From Saprospiraceae bacterium (GTDB taxonomy: Bacteria; Bacteroidota; Bacteroidia; Chitinophagales; Saprospiraceae): a stretch of DNA of 64,000 nucleotides. Positions 17,676 through 26,154 of the stretch are shown here, one piece after another. The DNA lies in contig CATQHI010000008.1 in NCBI GenBank assembly GCA_958295895.1, positions 183,663 through 247,662 on the forward strand, written 5' to 3'. How positions within the stretch are numbered: the first letter of the stretch is position 1; every line of letters starts with the position of its first letter. Under the pieces are notes generated by a model. It was not told the DNA's origin and searched no databases. It worked only from the letters and a program-made list of their open reading frames with translations. Made by a program: the position numbers and the translations under genes.

Positions 17676-18332
17676 ATGCGCTACCTGATTGCCTCGCTCC
17701 TTCTCCTGATTCTTTGCACCTGCGGACGCGCCCTGGAAGAACACACGGAAACCGACGACCTGGGCTACCGTACCGACTACACCACCGATCCCGAAACCGG
17801 GGAGCGGGAAGGAGTGGCCCAACGCTTCGATCCGGACGGAAATCTAGTAGTCGAAGAAAACTACACCGGCGGCAAGCTCGACGGCCTACGCACGGCCTAC
17901 TACCCCGACGGTAAGCCGGAGATCGTGGAGAACTACCGCGCCGGGCAGTTCGAGGGCGAGTACATCACCTACGATAGTACGGGCAATATGCGGCTGCGCG
18001 GCCAGTACGTGAACGGTAGCATGGGCAATATCTGGACCCGCTACTGGCCCGACGGCGGGGTGCGCGAGAAGGTCGCCTTCGCCGATAATCGCGAGAACGG
18101 CCCCTTCCGCGAATGGTACGAGAACGGGCAGCCCAGCGCGGCGGGGACTTACCTGGAGGGAAAAGAACAGGGCACGCTCTTTGTGTTTGACGAACAGACC
18201 GGCGAGCTCACCGCCGTACGCGACTGCCAGATGGGCGTGTGCACCACCCAGTGGCGGCGGGAGGATGGGGGCCCGGCACCGGCTGATCCGCCGGATATGA
18301 CGCGTCCGCCGGGAGTCAATGCCACGAACTAG
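17676..18332 (+). CDS. MORN-variant (YwqK-like) repeat lipoprotein
   Basis: 218 residues from the ATG at 17676. The leader MRYLIASLLLLILCTCGRALE is followed by about five MORN-variant repeats of the form G-x-L-x-x-x-Y-x-x-G-x (EGVAQRFDPDGNLVVEENY, DGLRTAYYPDGKPEIVENY, GEYITYDSTGNMRLRGQY, GPFREWYENGQPSAAGTY). It belongs to the YwqK type antitoxin-like repeat family, whose repeats bind partners or lipid surfaces; in Bacteroidota such lipoproteins are common and unassigned. The C-terminus is Pro/Asp-rich. The stop lies 37 bases before the porQ start on the same strand. Confidence 0.75.
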   Translation: MRYLIASLLLLILCTCGRALEEHTETDDLGYRTDYTTDPETGEREGVAQRFDPDGNLVVEENYTGGKLDGLRTAYYPDGKPEIVENYRAGQFEGEYITYDSTGNMRLRGQYVNGSMGNIWTRYWPDGGVREKVAFADNRENGPFREWYENGQPSAAGTYLEGKEQGTLFVFDEQTGELTAVRDCQMGVCTTQWRREDGGPAPADPPDMTRPPGVNATN

Positions 18333-18369
18333 CGGCGGCGAGCATCATAGCTTGCGTAACTTGCGGGCT

Positions 18370-19413
18370 ATGCGATGTGTGGTGGTACTGGTATTGACCC
18401 TAGTCTGGTGCGGGGCGGCGGCGCAGATCGGCGGCATCTCCGCCTATGAGTTCCTCAACGCTCCCAACTCCGCTACGGTAGCGGCCCTGGGCGGTCACCA
18501 CATAGCGCTGATGGACGACGACATCACCCTGGCCAATCGCAACCCTAGCCTACTCAACCCCGGCATGCACGGCAAGGCGGCCCTAAGCCATGCCTTTCTC
18601 CCCTCCGGCATCAACAACAGCTACCTAGGCTACGCTCGCTACCGCGAGGACCTCCGGACCACCTTCCAGGCCGGCCTACAGTACATCAACTACGGTGGCG
18701 ACCTGGTGCGGCGCGACGCTACCGGGCAGGCGCTGGGCGACTTCAGTGCCTCGGAGTTCGCCCTCAGCGGAGGGGCGGCGCGGCAGATCGAGGAGCGGCT
18801 CAGCGTGGGGGTGAACGTGAAGGTGCTGGCCTCCCAGCTGGCGGGCTACAATAGTCTCGGCCTGGGCCTGGATGCCGGGGTGCACTACCAGGATACGACG
18901 GGGCGCTTTCAGATTTCACTACTGGCACGCAACTTCGGTCGCCAACTGACCCACTACGGCGATGCCCGCGAGCCCATGCCCTTCGAGCTACAGTTGGGCA
19001 TCGTACGTGAGCTTAAGTACCTCCCTTTCCGCTTCTCCGTCGTGTACCGCTACCTCGATCGCTGGAACGTGATCTACGATGACCCCAACGCGGAGGACAA
19101 CAGTACGCTGACCTTTCTGGGGGAGCAGCAGACGGGCGGACGGGGCGCAGGTGCAGTCTTCTTCGACAACCTGGCCCGGCACTTCGTCGTGAACGGAGAG
19201 CTCCTCATCGGCAAGCAACGCAACCTGAGCGCCCGCATCGGTTACAACCACGGGCTGCGGCGGGAGCTGCGGCTGACGGACTTTCGCTCGGGGGCGGGGT
19301 ATAGTTTCGGCTTTGCCTGGCAGACGCGGCGCTTCAGCATCGCCTACGGGCGGGGTACCTACCACCTGGGTGGGGGGGTGAATCAATTGAGTCTGGGGAC
19401 TACGATACGGTAA
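18370..19413 (+). CDS. porQ: Type IX secretion system protein PorQ
   Basis: 347 residues from the ATG at 18370, preceded five bases earlier by TAACTTGC, a weak -7 match. A signal peptide ends at AAAQIGG. FLNAPNSATVAALGGHHIAL and DDITLANRNPSLLNP are PorQ hallmarks, followed by a beta-barrel ending LGGGVNQLSLGTTIR. PorQ is an outer-membrane T9SS component that, with PorZ and PorU, forms the attachment complex processing cargo C-terminal domains. The loop encoded at 19141-19154 (RGAGA) is a copy of the 15-bp repeat lacking one base. Confidence 0.88.
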   Translation: MRCVVVLVLTLVWCGAAAQIGGISAYEFLNAPNSATVAALGGHHIALMDDDITLANRNPSLLNPGMHGKAALSHAFLPSGINNSYLGYARYREDLRTTFQAGLQYINYGGDLVRRDATGQALGDFSASEFALSGGAARQIEERLSVGVNVKVLASQLAGYNSLGLGLDAGVHYQDTTGRFQISLLARNFGRQLTHYGDAREPMPFELQLGIVRELKYLPFRFSVVYRYLDRWNVIYDDPNAEDNSTLTFLGEQQTGGRGAGAVFFDNLARHFVVNGELLIGKQRNLSARIGYNHGLRRELRLTDFRSGAGYSFGFAWQTRRFSIAYGRGTYHLGGGVNQLSLGTTIR

Positions 19414-19429
19414 GGGACCTACCTGTATA

Positions 19430-19453
19430 TTACCGGCAGTTCATCACCGGTAA
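19430..19453 (+). promoter_or_regulatory. Inverted repeat at the glpF promoter
   Basis: TTACCGG (19430-19436) and CCGGTAA (19447-19453) form a perfect 7-bp inverted repeat with a 10-base spacer, starting beside TATATTAC, a weak -7 candidate, and ending 12 bases before the GTG. The position suits an operator; no regulator can be named. Confidence 0.35.
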
Positions 19454-19465
19454 ACCTCCGCTCTC

Positions 19466-20212
19466 GTGTCAACGCCCGACTTCATTGCCTATTCCGGTGA
19501 GCTACTCGGTACCGCCATTTTAGTCTTGCTGGGCAACGGCGTGGTCGCTAACATGCTACTGAAGGGGACGAAGGGTAACGGAGAGGGCCTGATGCCGATC
19601 GCCGTGGCCTGGGCCGTGGCGGTCTTTGTGGGTGTCTTTGTTACCGCCCCCCTGAGCGGTGCCCACCTGAACCCGGCCGTTACCCTGGGGCTGGCTACGG
19701 TAGGCAAGTTCGAGTGGGCCCTCGTGCCGGGCTACGTGCTGGCGCAGCTTATCGGGGCTTTTTTGGGCCAACTGCTGGTCATCCTGGCCTACCGCGACCA
19801 CTACGCGGCCACCGAGGATACCGGGTTGGTGCTGGCTACCTTCGGTACCGATCCGGCCATCCCGAACGGCGTATCCAACGTACTGACCGAGGCTATTGGC
19901 ACCTTCGTACTGGTATTTGCCGTGCTCTACATCACGGGGCCGAAGTTCGGCGACTCGCCCGGTAGTCTCGGCGCGCTCGATGCGCTGCCGGTAGCTTTGG
20001 TGGTGCTGGGGATTGGGCTATCGCTGGGGGGGCCTACGGGCTATGCGATTAATCCGGCGCGGGATCTGGGCCCGCGGATTGCGCACGCCGTGCTACCGCT
20101 ACCGCATAAGGGGGGAAGCAATTGGGGATATAGCTGGGTGCCGGTGGTGGGGCCTACTATTGGGGCGTTGGTGGCGGCTGGGCTTTGGCATATAGTGCCG
20201 GTGGCGCTTTAG
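19466..20212 (+). CDS. glpF: MIP family channel, glycerol facilitator-like
   Basis: 248 residues from a GTG at 19466. Six membrane helices plus two half-helices. The first NPA box is in SGAHLNPAVTLG and the second in GYAINPARDLGPR. The Asp after the second NPAR is the mark of glycerol-permeating aquaglyceroporins as opposed to water-only aquaporins. The length is normal. No glpK or glpD is next to it in the window. The stop lies 27 bases from the convergent barrel gene. Confidence 0.9.
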   Translation: MSTPDFIAYSGELLGTAILVLLGNGVVANMLLKGTKGNGEGLMPIAVAWAVAVFVGVFVTAPLSGAHLNPAVTLGLATVGKFEWALVPGYVLAQLIGAFLGQLLVILAYRDHYAATEDTGLVLATFGTDPAIPNGVSNVLTEAIGTFVLVFAVLYITGPKFGDSPGSLGALDALPVALVVLGIGLSLGGPTGYAINPARDLGPRIAHAVLPLPHKGGSNWGYSWVPVVGPTIGALVAAGLWHIVPVAL

Positions 20213-20239
20213 GGAGGCACGCGGTGCGCGGTGGAGCCA

Positions 20240-20905
20240 TTAGTTGTCCAAGTGCAAACGCAGCGAAAGCCCCGCCTCAAAACGCACCTTAGAAGTTGTA
20301 GCGTTTTCGATCGTAAACTTCGTAGGCACGTAGGAGAGGTAAGGCTCCAGCCCCAGCACGATCACCGAGGAGAGGTAGGTTTCGTAGCCCCCGAAGACGG
20401 TCACGCTACGCCGCGGGTAGTCCACATCATCCCTCGTGCTGCCCGAAAAGGTCGAGAGTATGCGCGGGTTGCCGCCCCAACGGGTGAGGGTGGTGGCTAC
20501 GCCCAGCAGCCAGGTGTCGTAATTGCGCCGGTAGCCGAAGCGGTACAGGATGGCCACCGGCAGCTCGATGCTGGCGTAGCTGATAAAGTTACGCCCACTA
20601 CTGACCGAGTCGACCTCGAAGACCGTGCGCTGCGTAGCATAGTAGTTGCGCTTGTAGGCTATGTCGATGCCGCCGCGTACGTACCAGCGGTCGGTCAGAG
20701 CGTACTCCAGGTAGCCGCCGGCCACTGCGCCGACCGCGAGCCCATCCTTCCCACTGGTAGTGACGCGCCGCTGCACCCCGTCGGGGGTTGAGGAGCTGAT
20801 GTAGCGCAGTTGGGGAGAAACGTGGAGGCCTACGTCGAGGGGCGACTGGGCCAGGACACTGAGGTGGCACAAACAGACTCCCACGAAGAGCAGTAAAGTG
20901 CGCAT
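20240..20905 (-). CDS. Outer-membrane beta-barrel protein (PorT-like fold)
   Basis: 221 residues from the ATG at 20905. Signal peptide MRTLLLFVGVCLCHLSVLAQ, then eight to ten amphipathic strands with aromatic girdles (YLEYALTDRWYVRGGIDIAYKR, FISYASIELPVAILYRFGYRR, RRSVTVFGGYETYLSSVIVLGLEPYLS) and a C-terminal strand FEAGLSLRLHL. It matches the general outer-membrane beta-barrel families of Bacteroidota. A specific function is not recognised. It is divergent from secDF. Confidence 0.7.
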   Translation of the reverse strand: MRTLLLFVGVCLCHLSVLAQSPLDVGLHVSPQLRYISSSTPDGVQRRVTTSGKDGLAVGAVAGGYLEYALTDRWYVRGGIDIAYKRNYYATQRTVFEVDSVSSGRNFISYASIELPVAILYRFGYRRNYDTWLLGVATTLTRWGGNPRILSTFSGSTRDDVDYPRRSVTVFGGYETYLSSVIVLGLEPYLSYVPTKFTIENATTSKVRFEAGLSLRLHLDN

Positions 20906-21056
20906 ACTAGCAGCCGGCGGAAAGGGATAGGGCACAGTGTGATTTGGTTGGGGGGCTTAGGCACTCTAACGGGGAAGTTGTCTATCTATGTTCGTACAGG
21001 GATCGTCACAGACTGTATGTGGGCCGACGGGAACAATTTTTCCGGCCCGCAAGCCG

Positions 21057-21064
21057 TATATTTG
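21057..21064 (+). promoter_or_regulatory. secDF -7 promoter element
   Basis: TATATTTG fits the Bacteroidota -7 consensus TAnnTTTG exactly and lies about 120 bases before the secDF ATG, implying a leader of roughly 115 bases. The leader includes the short palindrome CGGCGG-CT-CCGCCG at 21152-21165. No known leader RNA was recognised. Confidence 0.6.
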
Positions 21065-21183
21065 CGCCCCCTCGTGCGCCCGGTCTTGGGAGGCTCTGGC
21101 GCGGAGGGACTTTCACCATCCTTCTTCAAATGGTGGTCCGCCCGATTCCGACGGCGGCTCCGCCGGAACCTAAATTCTTCATT

Positions 21184-24100
21184 ATGCAAGGCAAGGGACT
21201 GATCAAGTTTTTCCTTGTCGTCATGCTCCTCGTAACGATTGCGCAGTACCTGTTCGTCATCCCCACCACCGCGGTGGAAAACGATGCCGACGACTACGCG
21301 CAGAACGTAACGGGTGACGACTCAGGCGAAGCGTATCGCATTGCTCGCGCGTCCTATCTGGACAGCATCTCCGATCAGGAAGTTTTTCGACTGCCCCTGA
21401 TCAAATCCTACACCTACCAAGACCTCAAGGCCCAGCAGCTGGCCCTGGGCCTGGACCTCAAGGGCGGCATGTCGGTCGTCCTACAGGTCGACTTACGGGA
21501 GTTCCTGATAAGTCTGGCCCGCAATAGCAAGGACCCCACATTTGAAGAAGCCATCCAAGCAGCCTCCCAAGCGCAGCAGTCGGCCGACGACGATTTCATC
21601 ACCCTGTTTGGCAACGCCTGGTCCGAACGGGCCGGTGACGAAAAGCTGGCTACCATCTTTAGCCGCAACGACGCCCTGCGCGATCAGGTCGGTATCAACA
21701 CCAGCGACGCCGAGGTGCTCCGCATCCTGCGCGAAAAGGCCGACGAGACCGTCAACCTGACCTTCGTCATGCTGCGCAACCGCATCGACCAGCTCGGCGT
21801 GGTGCAGCCCAACGTAGCCCTGGATGCTGAGCGCGACCTCATCGTGGTCGAACTGCCCGGTATCGAGAACCCCGCCCGGGCCCGCGCCTTCCTTACCGGC
21901 ACGGCTAACCTGGAATTCTTCGACGTGCTCAACGTGGACCAGAACAGTATCAATGCCCTGATTCAGGCCGATCAACTGCTGCAGCGGCGGCAGGATCTTG
22001 CGGCCGGACTGGACAGCTCGGTAGTGGATCAGACCACAACCGTGTACGATACGGTGTACGCGCTTGACGAGCTAGGCAACATTCTTACTGACAGCATCGC
22101 CTCCATCAACGAGCGCGAGGTACAGAACCAAACCGCCGGTCCGCTCTTCGGCCTACTGACGCCCAACAATGGCAACTTTGGCCCCGCCGTACTCGGCATC
22201 GCCGAGGGCGGCAACCGCCAGCGGGTGATGCAGTACCTCAATGACCCGGAGATCAAGCGGCTCTTTCCCCGCAACGCCTCTTTCCGCTTTTCTGAAACTG
22301 CGCTGCCGGCAGACGATCAGGGCACCCCGGGCAATCTCTACCAACTCTACCAGCTCGACCTGCCACGTGACGGCGTAGCTCCCCTCACGGGTGAGTACGT
22401 GACCCGTGCCGGCTCCGGCCCCGAACCCGGCGGACAGGTAGCGGTGAACCTGACGATGAACTCCGAGGGTAGCCGCATCTGGGCCCGTATGACCACCGAG
22501 GCCGCCAACGCCGGCAACCGGCAGGTCGCCATCGTGCTAGATAGCCAGGTAGTGAGCGCCCCGCGGGTGAACGGTCCCATCACGGGCGGTAGCACCAGCA
22601 TTACCGGAGATTTCACCGTGCAGGAGGCTACCGACCTCGCTAACATCCTACAGGTAGGCCGCCTGCCCGCCCGTACGCAGATTATTCAGGAAAGCATCGT
22701 CGGTCCCTCACTGGGTGAGGCCAACATTACTAGCTCCATCACGGCGCTGCTGATCGGCTTCGGACTGGTGCTGGCCTTCATGCTCTTTTATTACGGTGGG
22801 GCCGGCGTGGTGGCCATCGTGTCGCTACTGCTGAACCTGGTGTTCATCTTCGGTGCCCTAGCTAGCCTCGGTACCGTACTTACGCTACCGGGTATCGCGG
22901 GTATTCTGCTCACCATCGGTATGGCCGTGGATGCCAACGTGATCATCTACGAGCGAATCCGGGAGGAGCTACGTGTGGGCAAGACCGTACCCAACGCGGT
23001 GCGTGATGGCTTCGGTAATTCCTACTCTACCATTATCGATGCCAACGTGACGACCATCCTGGTGGCTGCGGTACTGGCCTACTTCGGTCTGGGGCCCATC
23101 AAGGGCTTTGCCGTAGTGTTGATTGTAGGTGTCATCGCTTCGGTCTTTACCGCCGTACTGGTGGGCCGCCTGATGGTCGACTACTGGATCAACAAGAAGG
23201 GTACGATGACCTTCTGGACCGCCGGCAGTGAGAACCTCTTTGCCGATGTCAACATCGACTGGCTTAGCTTCCGCAAGATCAGCTACGGCATTAGTGCGGT
23301 ATTGGTAGTGATCTCCCTATTTTTCATCTTCACCCGGGGCTTCGACCTGGGGGTAGACTTCAAGGGAGGCTACAGCTACACGGTGGTCCTGGATAAGGAC
23401 GTCTCGGCTCAGGAACTACGCAATGCCCTGGAGGGTCCGCTGCAGGGGGTACCGACGATCAAGTCGGTCGATGCCGACAATACCTACAATATTGTCACCA
23501 ACTACCTCATCGACCAGACCGCCCAGATCGACGGGCAGGAGCCACAGGACGTGGTACTTGCCGCCCTCTATGAGGGAGTGACTGCGGCTACGGGCGATCA
23601 GGCGGTAACGCTACAAGATTTTAGCAACACGGAGTTCAACGGGGGCACGCACATTACCAGCGTGAGTAAGGTGGGCCCCACCATCGCGGATGACATCAAG
23701 CGATCGGCCCTCGAGGCCGGCATTGTGGCCCTGCTGGGTATCTTCTTCTACCTGCTGCTGCGCTTCAAGGGTAAGCGGTACTCTACCGGAGCGGTGGTGG
23801 CCCTGTTCCACGATACCATCATCACCATGGGCGTCTTTGCCGCCTGCTGGGGCTGGATCGGCTTCAATATGGAGGTCGATCAGGCCTTCATTGCGGCCAT
23901 TCTTACGGTGATCGGTTACTCGATCAACGATACGGTGGTGGTCTTCGACCGTATTCGTGAGTACCTCACCAGCTACACGAAGCGCGACCGCGAGCACCTG
24001 ATCAATGATGCCATCAACTCCACGATCAGCCGTACGGTGATGACCTCGTTCACGACCATTCTGGTGGTGCTGGTGCTGTTCCTCTTCGGGGGGGCGAGCA

Positions 24101-24249
24101 TTAAGGGTTTTGCCTTTGCGCTGCTGGTGGGTATTGTGGTGGGTACGTACTCGTCGATCTTTATTGCTAGTCCGATTGTCTACGATCTCTCCAGCGACCA
24201 GGAGGTGAAAGAGGTGAAGGCGGAAGCGGATAAGCCGGTGACGGTGTAG
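21184..24249 (+). CDS. secDF: Protein translocase subunit SecDF (fusion)
   Basis: 1021 residues from the ATG at 21184; longer in-frame starts run through the promoter. The SecD half has an N-terminal membrane helix, the P1-head entry LGLDLKGGMSVVLQVD, a large periplasmic domain, then five helices including GIAGILLTIGMAVDANVIIYERIREEL. The SecF half starts near residue 690 with FDLGVDFKGGYSYTVVL and has the matching AAILTVIGYSINDTVVVFDRIREYL segment. SecDF uses the proton gradient to pull exported proteins across the inner membrane; the fused form is normal in Bacteroidota. It ends with a hairpin and a likely terminator. Confidence 0.96.
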   Translation: MQGKGLIKFFLVVMLLVTIAQYLFVIPTTAVENDADDYAQNVTGDDSGEAYRIARASYLDSISDQEVFRLPLIKSYTYQDLKAQQLALGLDLKGGMSVVLQVDLREFLISLARNSKDPTFEEAIQAASQAQQSADDDFITLFGNAWSERAGDEKLATIFSRNDALRDQVGINTSDAEVLRILREKADETVNLTFVMLRNRIDQLGVVQPNVALDAERDLIVVELPGIENPARARAFLTGTANLEFFDVLNVDQNSINALIQADQLLQRRQDLAAGLDSSVVDQTTTVYDTVYALDELGNILTDSIASINEREVQNQTAGPLFGLLTPNNGNFGPAVLGIAEGGNRQRVMQYLNDPEIKRLFPRNASFRFSETALPADDQGTPGNLYQLYQLDLPRDGVAPLTGEYVTRAGSGPEPGGQVAVNLTMNSEGSRIWARMTTEAANAGNRQVAIVLDSQVVSAPRVNGPITGGSTSITGDFTVQEATDLANILQVGRLPARTQIIQESIVGPSLGEANITSSITALLIGFGLVLAFMLFYYGGAGVVAIVSLLLNLVFIFGALASLGTVLTLPGIAGILLTIGMAVDANVIIYERIREELRVGKTVPNAVRDGFGNSYSTIIDANVTTILVAAVLAYFGLGPIKGFAVVLIVGVIASVFTAVLVGRLMVDYWINKKGTMTFWTAGSENLFADVNIDWLSFRKISYGISAVLVVISLFFIFTRGFDLGVDFKGGYSYTVVLDKDVSAQELRNALEGPLQGVPTIKSVDADNTYNIVTNYLIDQTAQIDGQEPQDVVLAALYEGVTAATGDQAVTLQDFSNTEFNGGTHITSVSKVGPTIADDIKRSALEAGIVALLGIFFYLLLRFKGKRYSTGAVVALFHDTIITMGVFAACWGWIGFNMEVDQAFIAAILTVIGYSINDTVVVFDRIREYLTSYTKRDREHLINDAINSTISRTVMTSFTTILVVLVLFLFGGASIKGFAFALLVGIVVGTYSSIFIASPIVYDLSSDQEVKEVKAEADKPVTV

Positions 24250-24250
24250 C

Positions 24251-24313
24251 GACGGCTTTAGCCGTCAAGTTGCATTAGTAAAGCCCTGTTCGACCTTAGT
24301 CGGGCGGGGCTTT
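24251..24313 (+). terminator. secDF terminator with preceding hairpin
   Basis: GACGGC-TTTA-GCCGTC (24251-24266) follows the stop directly. Then 24280-24313 forms a 15-bp stem with G-T wobbles (AAAGCCCTGTTCGAC against GTCGGGCGGGGCTTT) and the loop CTTA. The T run on the 3' side is short (three). Confidence 0.65.
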
Positions 24314-24348
24314 GCTGTACGGTTCTGCTCGCTACCGCTCGTTGATTC

Positions 24349-24444
24349 ACCACAGAGCGCCCTGCGGGCTACACAGAGGGCTTCACTGAGGTTTCACAGA
24401 GCCGTCGGGATAGGAGGTCACAGAGGGGGCAATCGCTACGCGAT
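24349..24444. repeat. CACAGAG intergenic repeat and tri-loop hairpin
   Basis: Four CACAGAG words lie in about 80 bases (24351, 24372, 24395 and 24420), with interspersed GGGC and CGG words. ATCGC-TAC-GCGAT at 24432-24444 follows. Between the secDF terminator and the next gene nothing coding is seen. Confidence 0.55.
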
Positions 24445-24477
24445 CGCCTCGGCACCCCGCACCCCGCTACTTTTCCC

Positions 24478-24485
24478 TATACTTG
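24478..24485 (+). promoter_or_regulatory. -7 element for the Gfo/Idh gene
   Basis: TATACTTG differs by one base from TAnnTTTG and lies 24 bases before the ATG at 24510. Confidence 0.4.
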
Positions 24486-24509
24486 CCAACTAAGAAAATC
24501 AACGATAGA

Positions 24510-25664
24510 ATGCCAAGAAAACTACGCATGGGAATGGTCGGCGGAGGCCGCGGAGCCTTCATCGGGGGGGTACACCGCTTTGCCGCAGCCCTCGACCAGC
24601 AGATCGAGCTCGTCTGCGGAGCTTTCAGCTCGAACCCCGAAAAGTCACGGCTATCGGGGGAGGACTTTTTTCTGCCGGCCGACCGTGTGTACGGTAGTTA
24701 TGAGGAGATGATCCGGTCAGAAAAGGAGCTGCCGGAGGGTGAGCGCATGGACTTCGTATCCATCGTAACGCCAAACCACGTGCACTTCGGTCCGGCGAAG
24801 ATGGCGCTGGAGAACGGCTTTCACGTGGTGTGCGATAAGCCGCTGGCTTTCAGTGTCGACGAGGCCCGGCAACTGGTGGACCTGGTCGAAAAAACCGGCC
24901 TCGTCTTCGCCCTCACCCACAACTATACCGGCTACCCCATGGTCAAGCAGGCCCGTGATATGGTGGCCCGCGGCGACTTTGGCAAGGTGCGCAAGATCGT
25001 AGTAGAATACCCCCAGGGTTGGCTCAGTACCAAACTGGAGGATACTGATTCCAAGCAGGCTAGTTGGCGGGTCGATCCCGAGAAGTCGGGGATGGGTGGC
25101 GCGATGGGTGATATCGGCACCCACGCCGAAAATCTTGCCGAGTACATCTCGGGGTTGAAAGTGACGGAAGTCTGTGCCGAGCTCACCTCCTTCGTGGAGG
25201 GTCGGCGGCTGGACGATGATGCCAATATCCTACTCCGCTTTGAAGAAGGAGCGAAGGGTGTATTGCACTGCTCGCAAATTGCCGCCGGCGAGGAGAACGG
25301 CCTCAACATCCGCCTCTGGGGCGAGACCGGTGGTATCGAGTGGCACCAGATGGAGCCCAATACGCTGATCGTAAAGGAGCACGACGCGCCGTCGAAGCTA
25401 TTCCGAACCGGGGTGGGCGGAAACCTTACCGAGGCAGCTCAGCGGGCCCAGCGTATTCCGGCCGGCCACCCTGAGGGGTACCTGGAAGCCTTTGCCAACA
25501 TCTACCGCAACTTCGCCGATACAGTGCGGGCCCACATGGACGGGCGGACGCCTACCGCGCTGGAATTGGATTTCCCCACCGTACAGGATGGCCTGCGTGG
25601 CATGCGCTTCGTTGAGGTAGTGGTAGAAAATTCCCGCAGTGGAGAGAAATGGAGTAAGCTATAG
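24510..25664 (+). CDS. Gfo/Idh/MocA family oxidoreductase
   Basis: 384 residues from the ATG at 24510. The start MPRKLRMGMVGGGRGAFIGGVHRFAA gives the nucleotide-binding GGGxGxxI pattern. FVSIVTPNHVHFGPAKMAL and CDKPLAFSVDEA carry the DKP lysine motif. GAMGDIGTHAENLAEYISG has the conserved GDIGTH with the catalytic-type histidine. C-terminal sheet domain LLRFEEGAKGVLHCSQIAAG. This subgroup is common in Bacteroidota carbohydrate and myo-inositol-like metabolism; the substrate is not known. It is only distantly related to the other Gfo/Idh protein at 280-1425. Its end overlaps the convergent DoxX gene by six bases. Confidence 0.9.
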   Translation: MPRKLRMGMVGGGRGAFIGGVHRFAAALDQQIELVCGAFSSNPEKSRLSGEDFFLPADRVYGSYEEMIRSEKELPEGERMDFVSIVTPNHVHFGPAKMALENGFHVVCDKPLAFSVDEARQLVDLVEKTGLVFALTHNYTGYPMVKQARDMVARGDFGKVRKIVVEYPQGWLSTKLEDTDSKQASWRVDPEKSGMGGAMGDIGTHAENLAEYISGLKVTEVCAELTSFVEGRRLDDDANILLRFEEGAKGVLHCSQIAAGEENGLNIRLWGETGGIEWHQMEPNTLIVKEHDAPSKLFRTGVGGNLTEAAQRAQRIPAGHPEGYLEAFANIYRNFADTVRAHMDGRTPTALELDFPTVQDGLRGMRFVEVVVENSRSGEKWSKL

Positions 25665-26045
25665 GGGTTGCACCTGCGGCCCCGGCTGATCGATGGCCGT
25701 ACCGCCTACTCGACCGTCGGTGACCCAGGGACGATGAAGCGCCGCACCACCGTACAACAGGCTATTCAGTATGATGCCCACGATCGGCGTCTCTCCTTCC
25801 ACCAGCCAGCTGAAGGCAATAATACCGCCGATGTAGCTAGCCGCCAGGATAATGCCGAGCATACGGGTGCGAGCAATAATCAGAGCTGCTACGATGAGTA
25901 ATTCTACCACCGCCAGGGTGAGGAGGGGGCCGACGCCCATGGCCTCGACCATCTCGGCGGGCTGGGTGAATTTCATGATGCCGCTGCCGAGTAGGGCCAG
26001 GCCGACGAGGCCAATGAGGATGAGTCCGATGCGTTCTTTGCTCAT
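25659..26045 (-). CDS. DoxX-like small membrane protein
   Basis: 128 residues with four hydrophobic helices. The GLALLGSGIMKFTQPAEMVEAMG segment and the following helix VVELLIVAALIIARTRMLG fit the DoxX-like family. Family members are membrane proteins of uncertain role linked to redox or stress functions. The C-terminal residues PGPQVQPL are the translation of the 15-bp repeat at 25670-25684, so the tail may have been replaced or extended by that element. It is convergent with and overlaps the oxidoreductase. Confidence 0.65.
   Translation of the reverse strand: MSKERIGLILIGLVGLALLGSGIMKFTQPAEMVEAMGVGPLLTLAVVELLIVAALIIARTRMLGIILAASYIGGIIAFSWLVEGETPIVGIILNSLLYGGAALHRPWVTDGRVGGTAIDQPGPQVQPL
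25670..25684 (+). repeat. 15-bp interspersed repeat, copy 3
   Basis: Identical to the copies at 1406 and 12853. Here it forms the last codons of the DoxX-like gene on the other strand. Confidence 0.6.
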
Positions 26046-26154
26046 GGTGGGTGTGGTTTAGTGAGTAAAGTACGGTCTATTGTAGGTACACGCAACTCAG
26101 TGACGGGAAAAGATCGGGCCTACCGTACGGAGTCGTCCGGCTCCGGGTTGACCC

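Noticed and set aside
21065-21183. Small SRP RNA or tmRNA in the secDF leader
   Set aside because: No SRP Alu/GGAA-tetraloop motif or tmRNA tag frame was found; treated as an untranslated leader.
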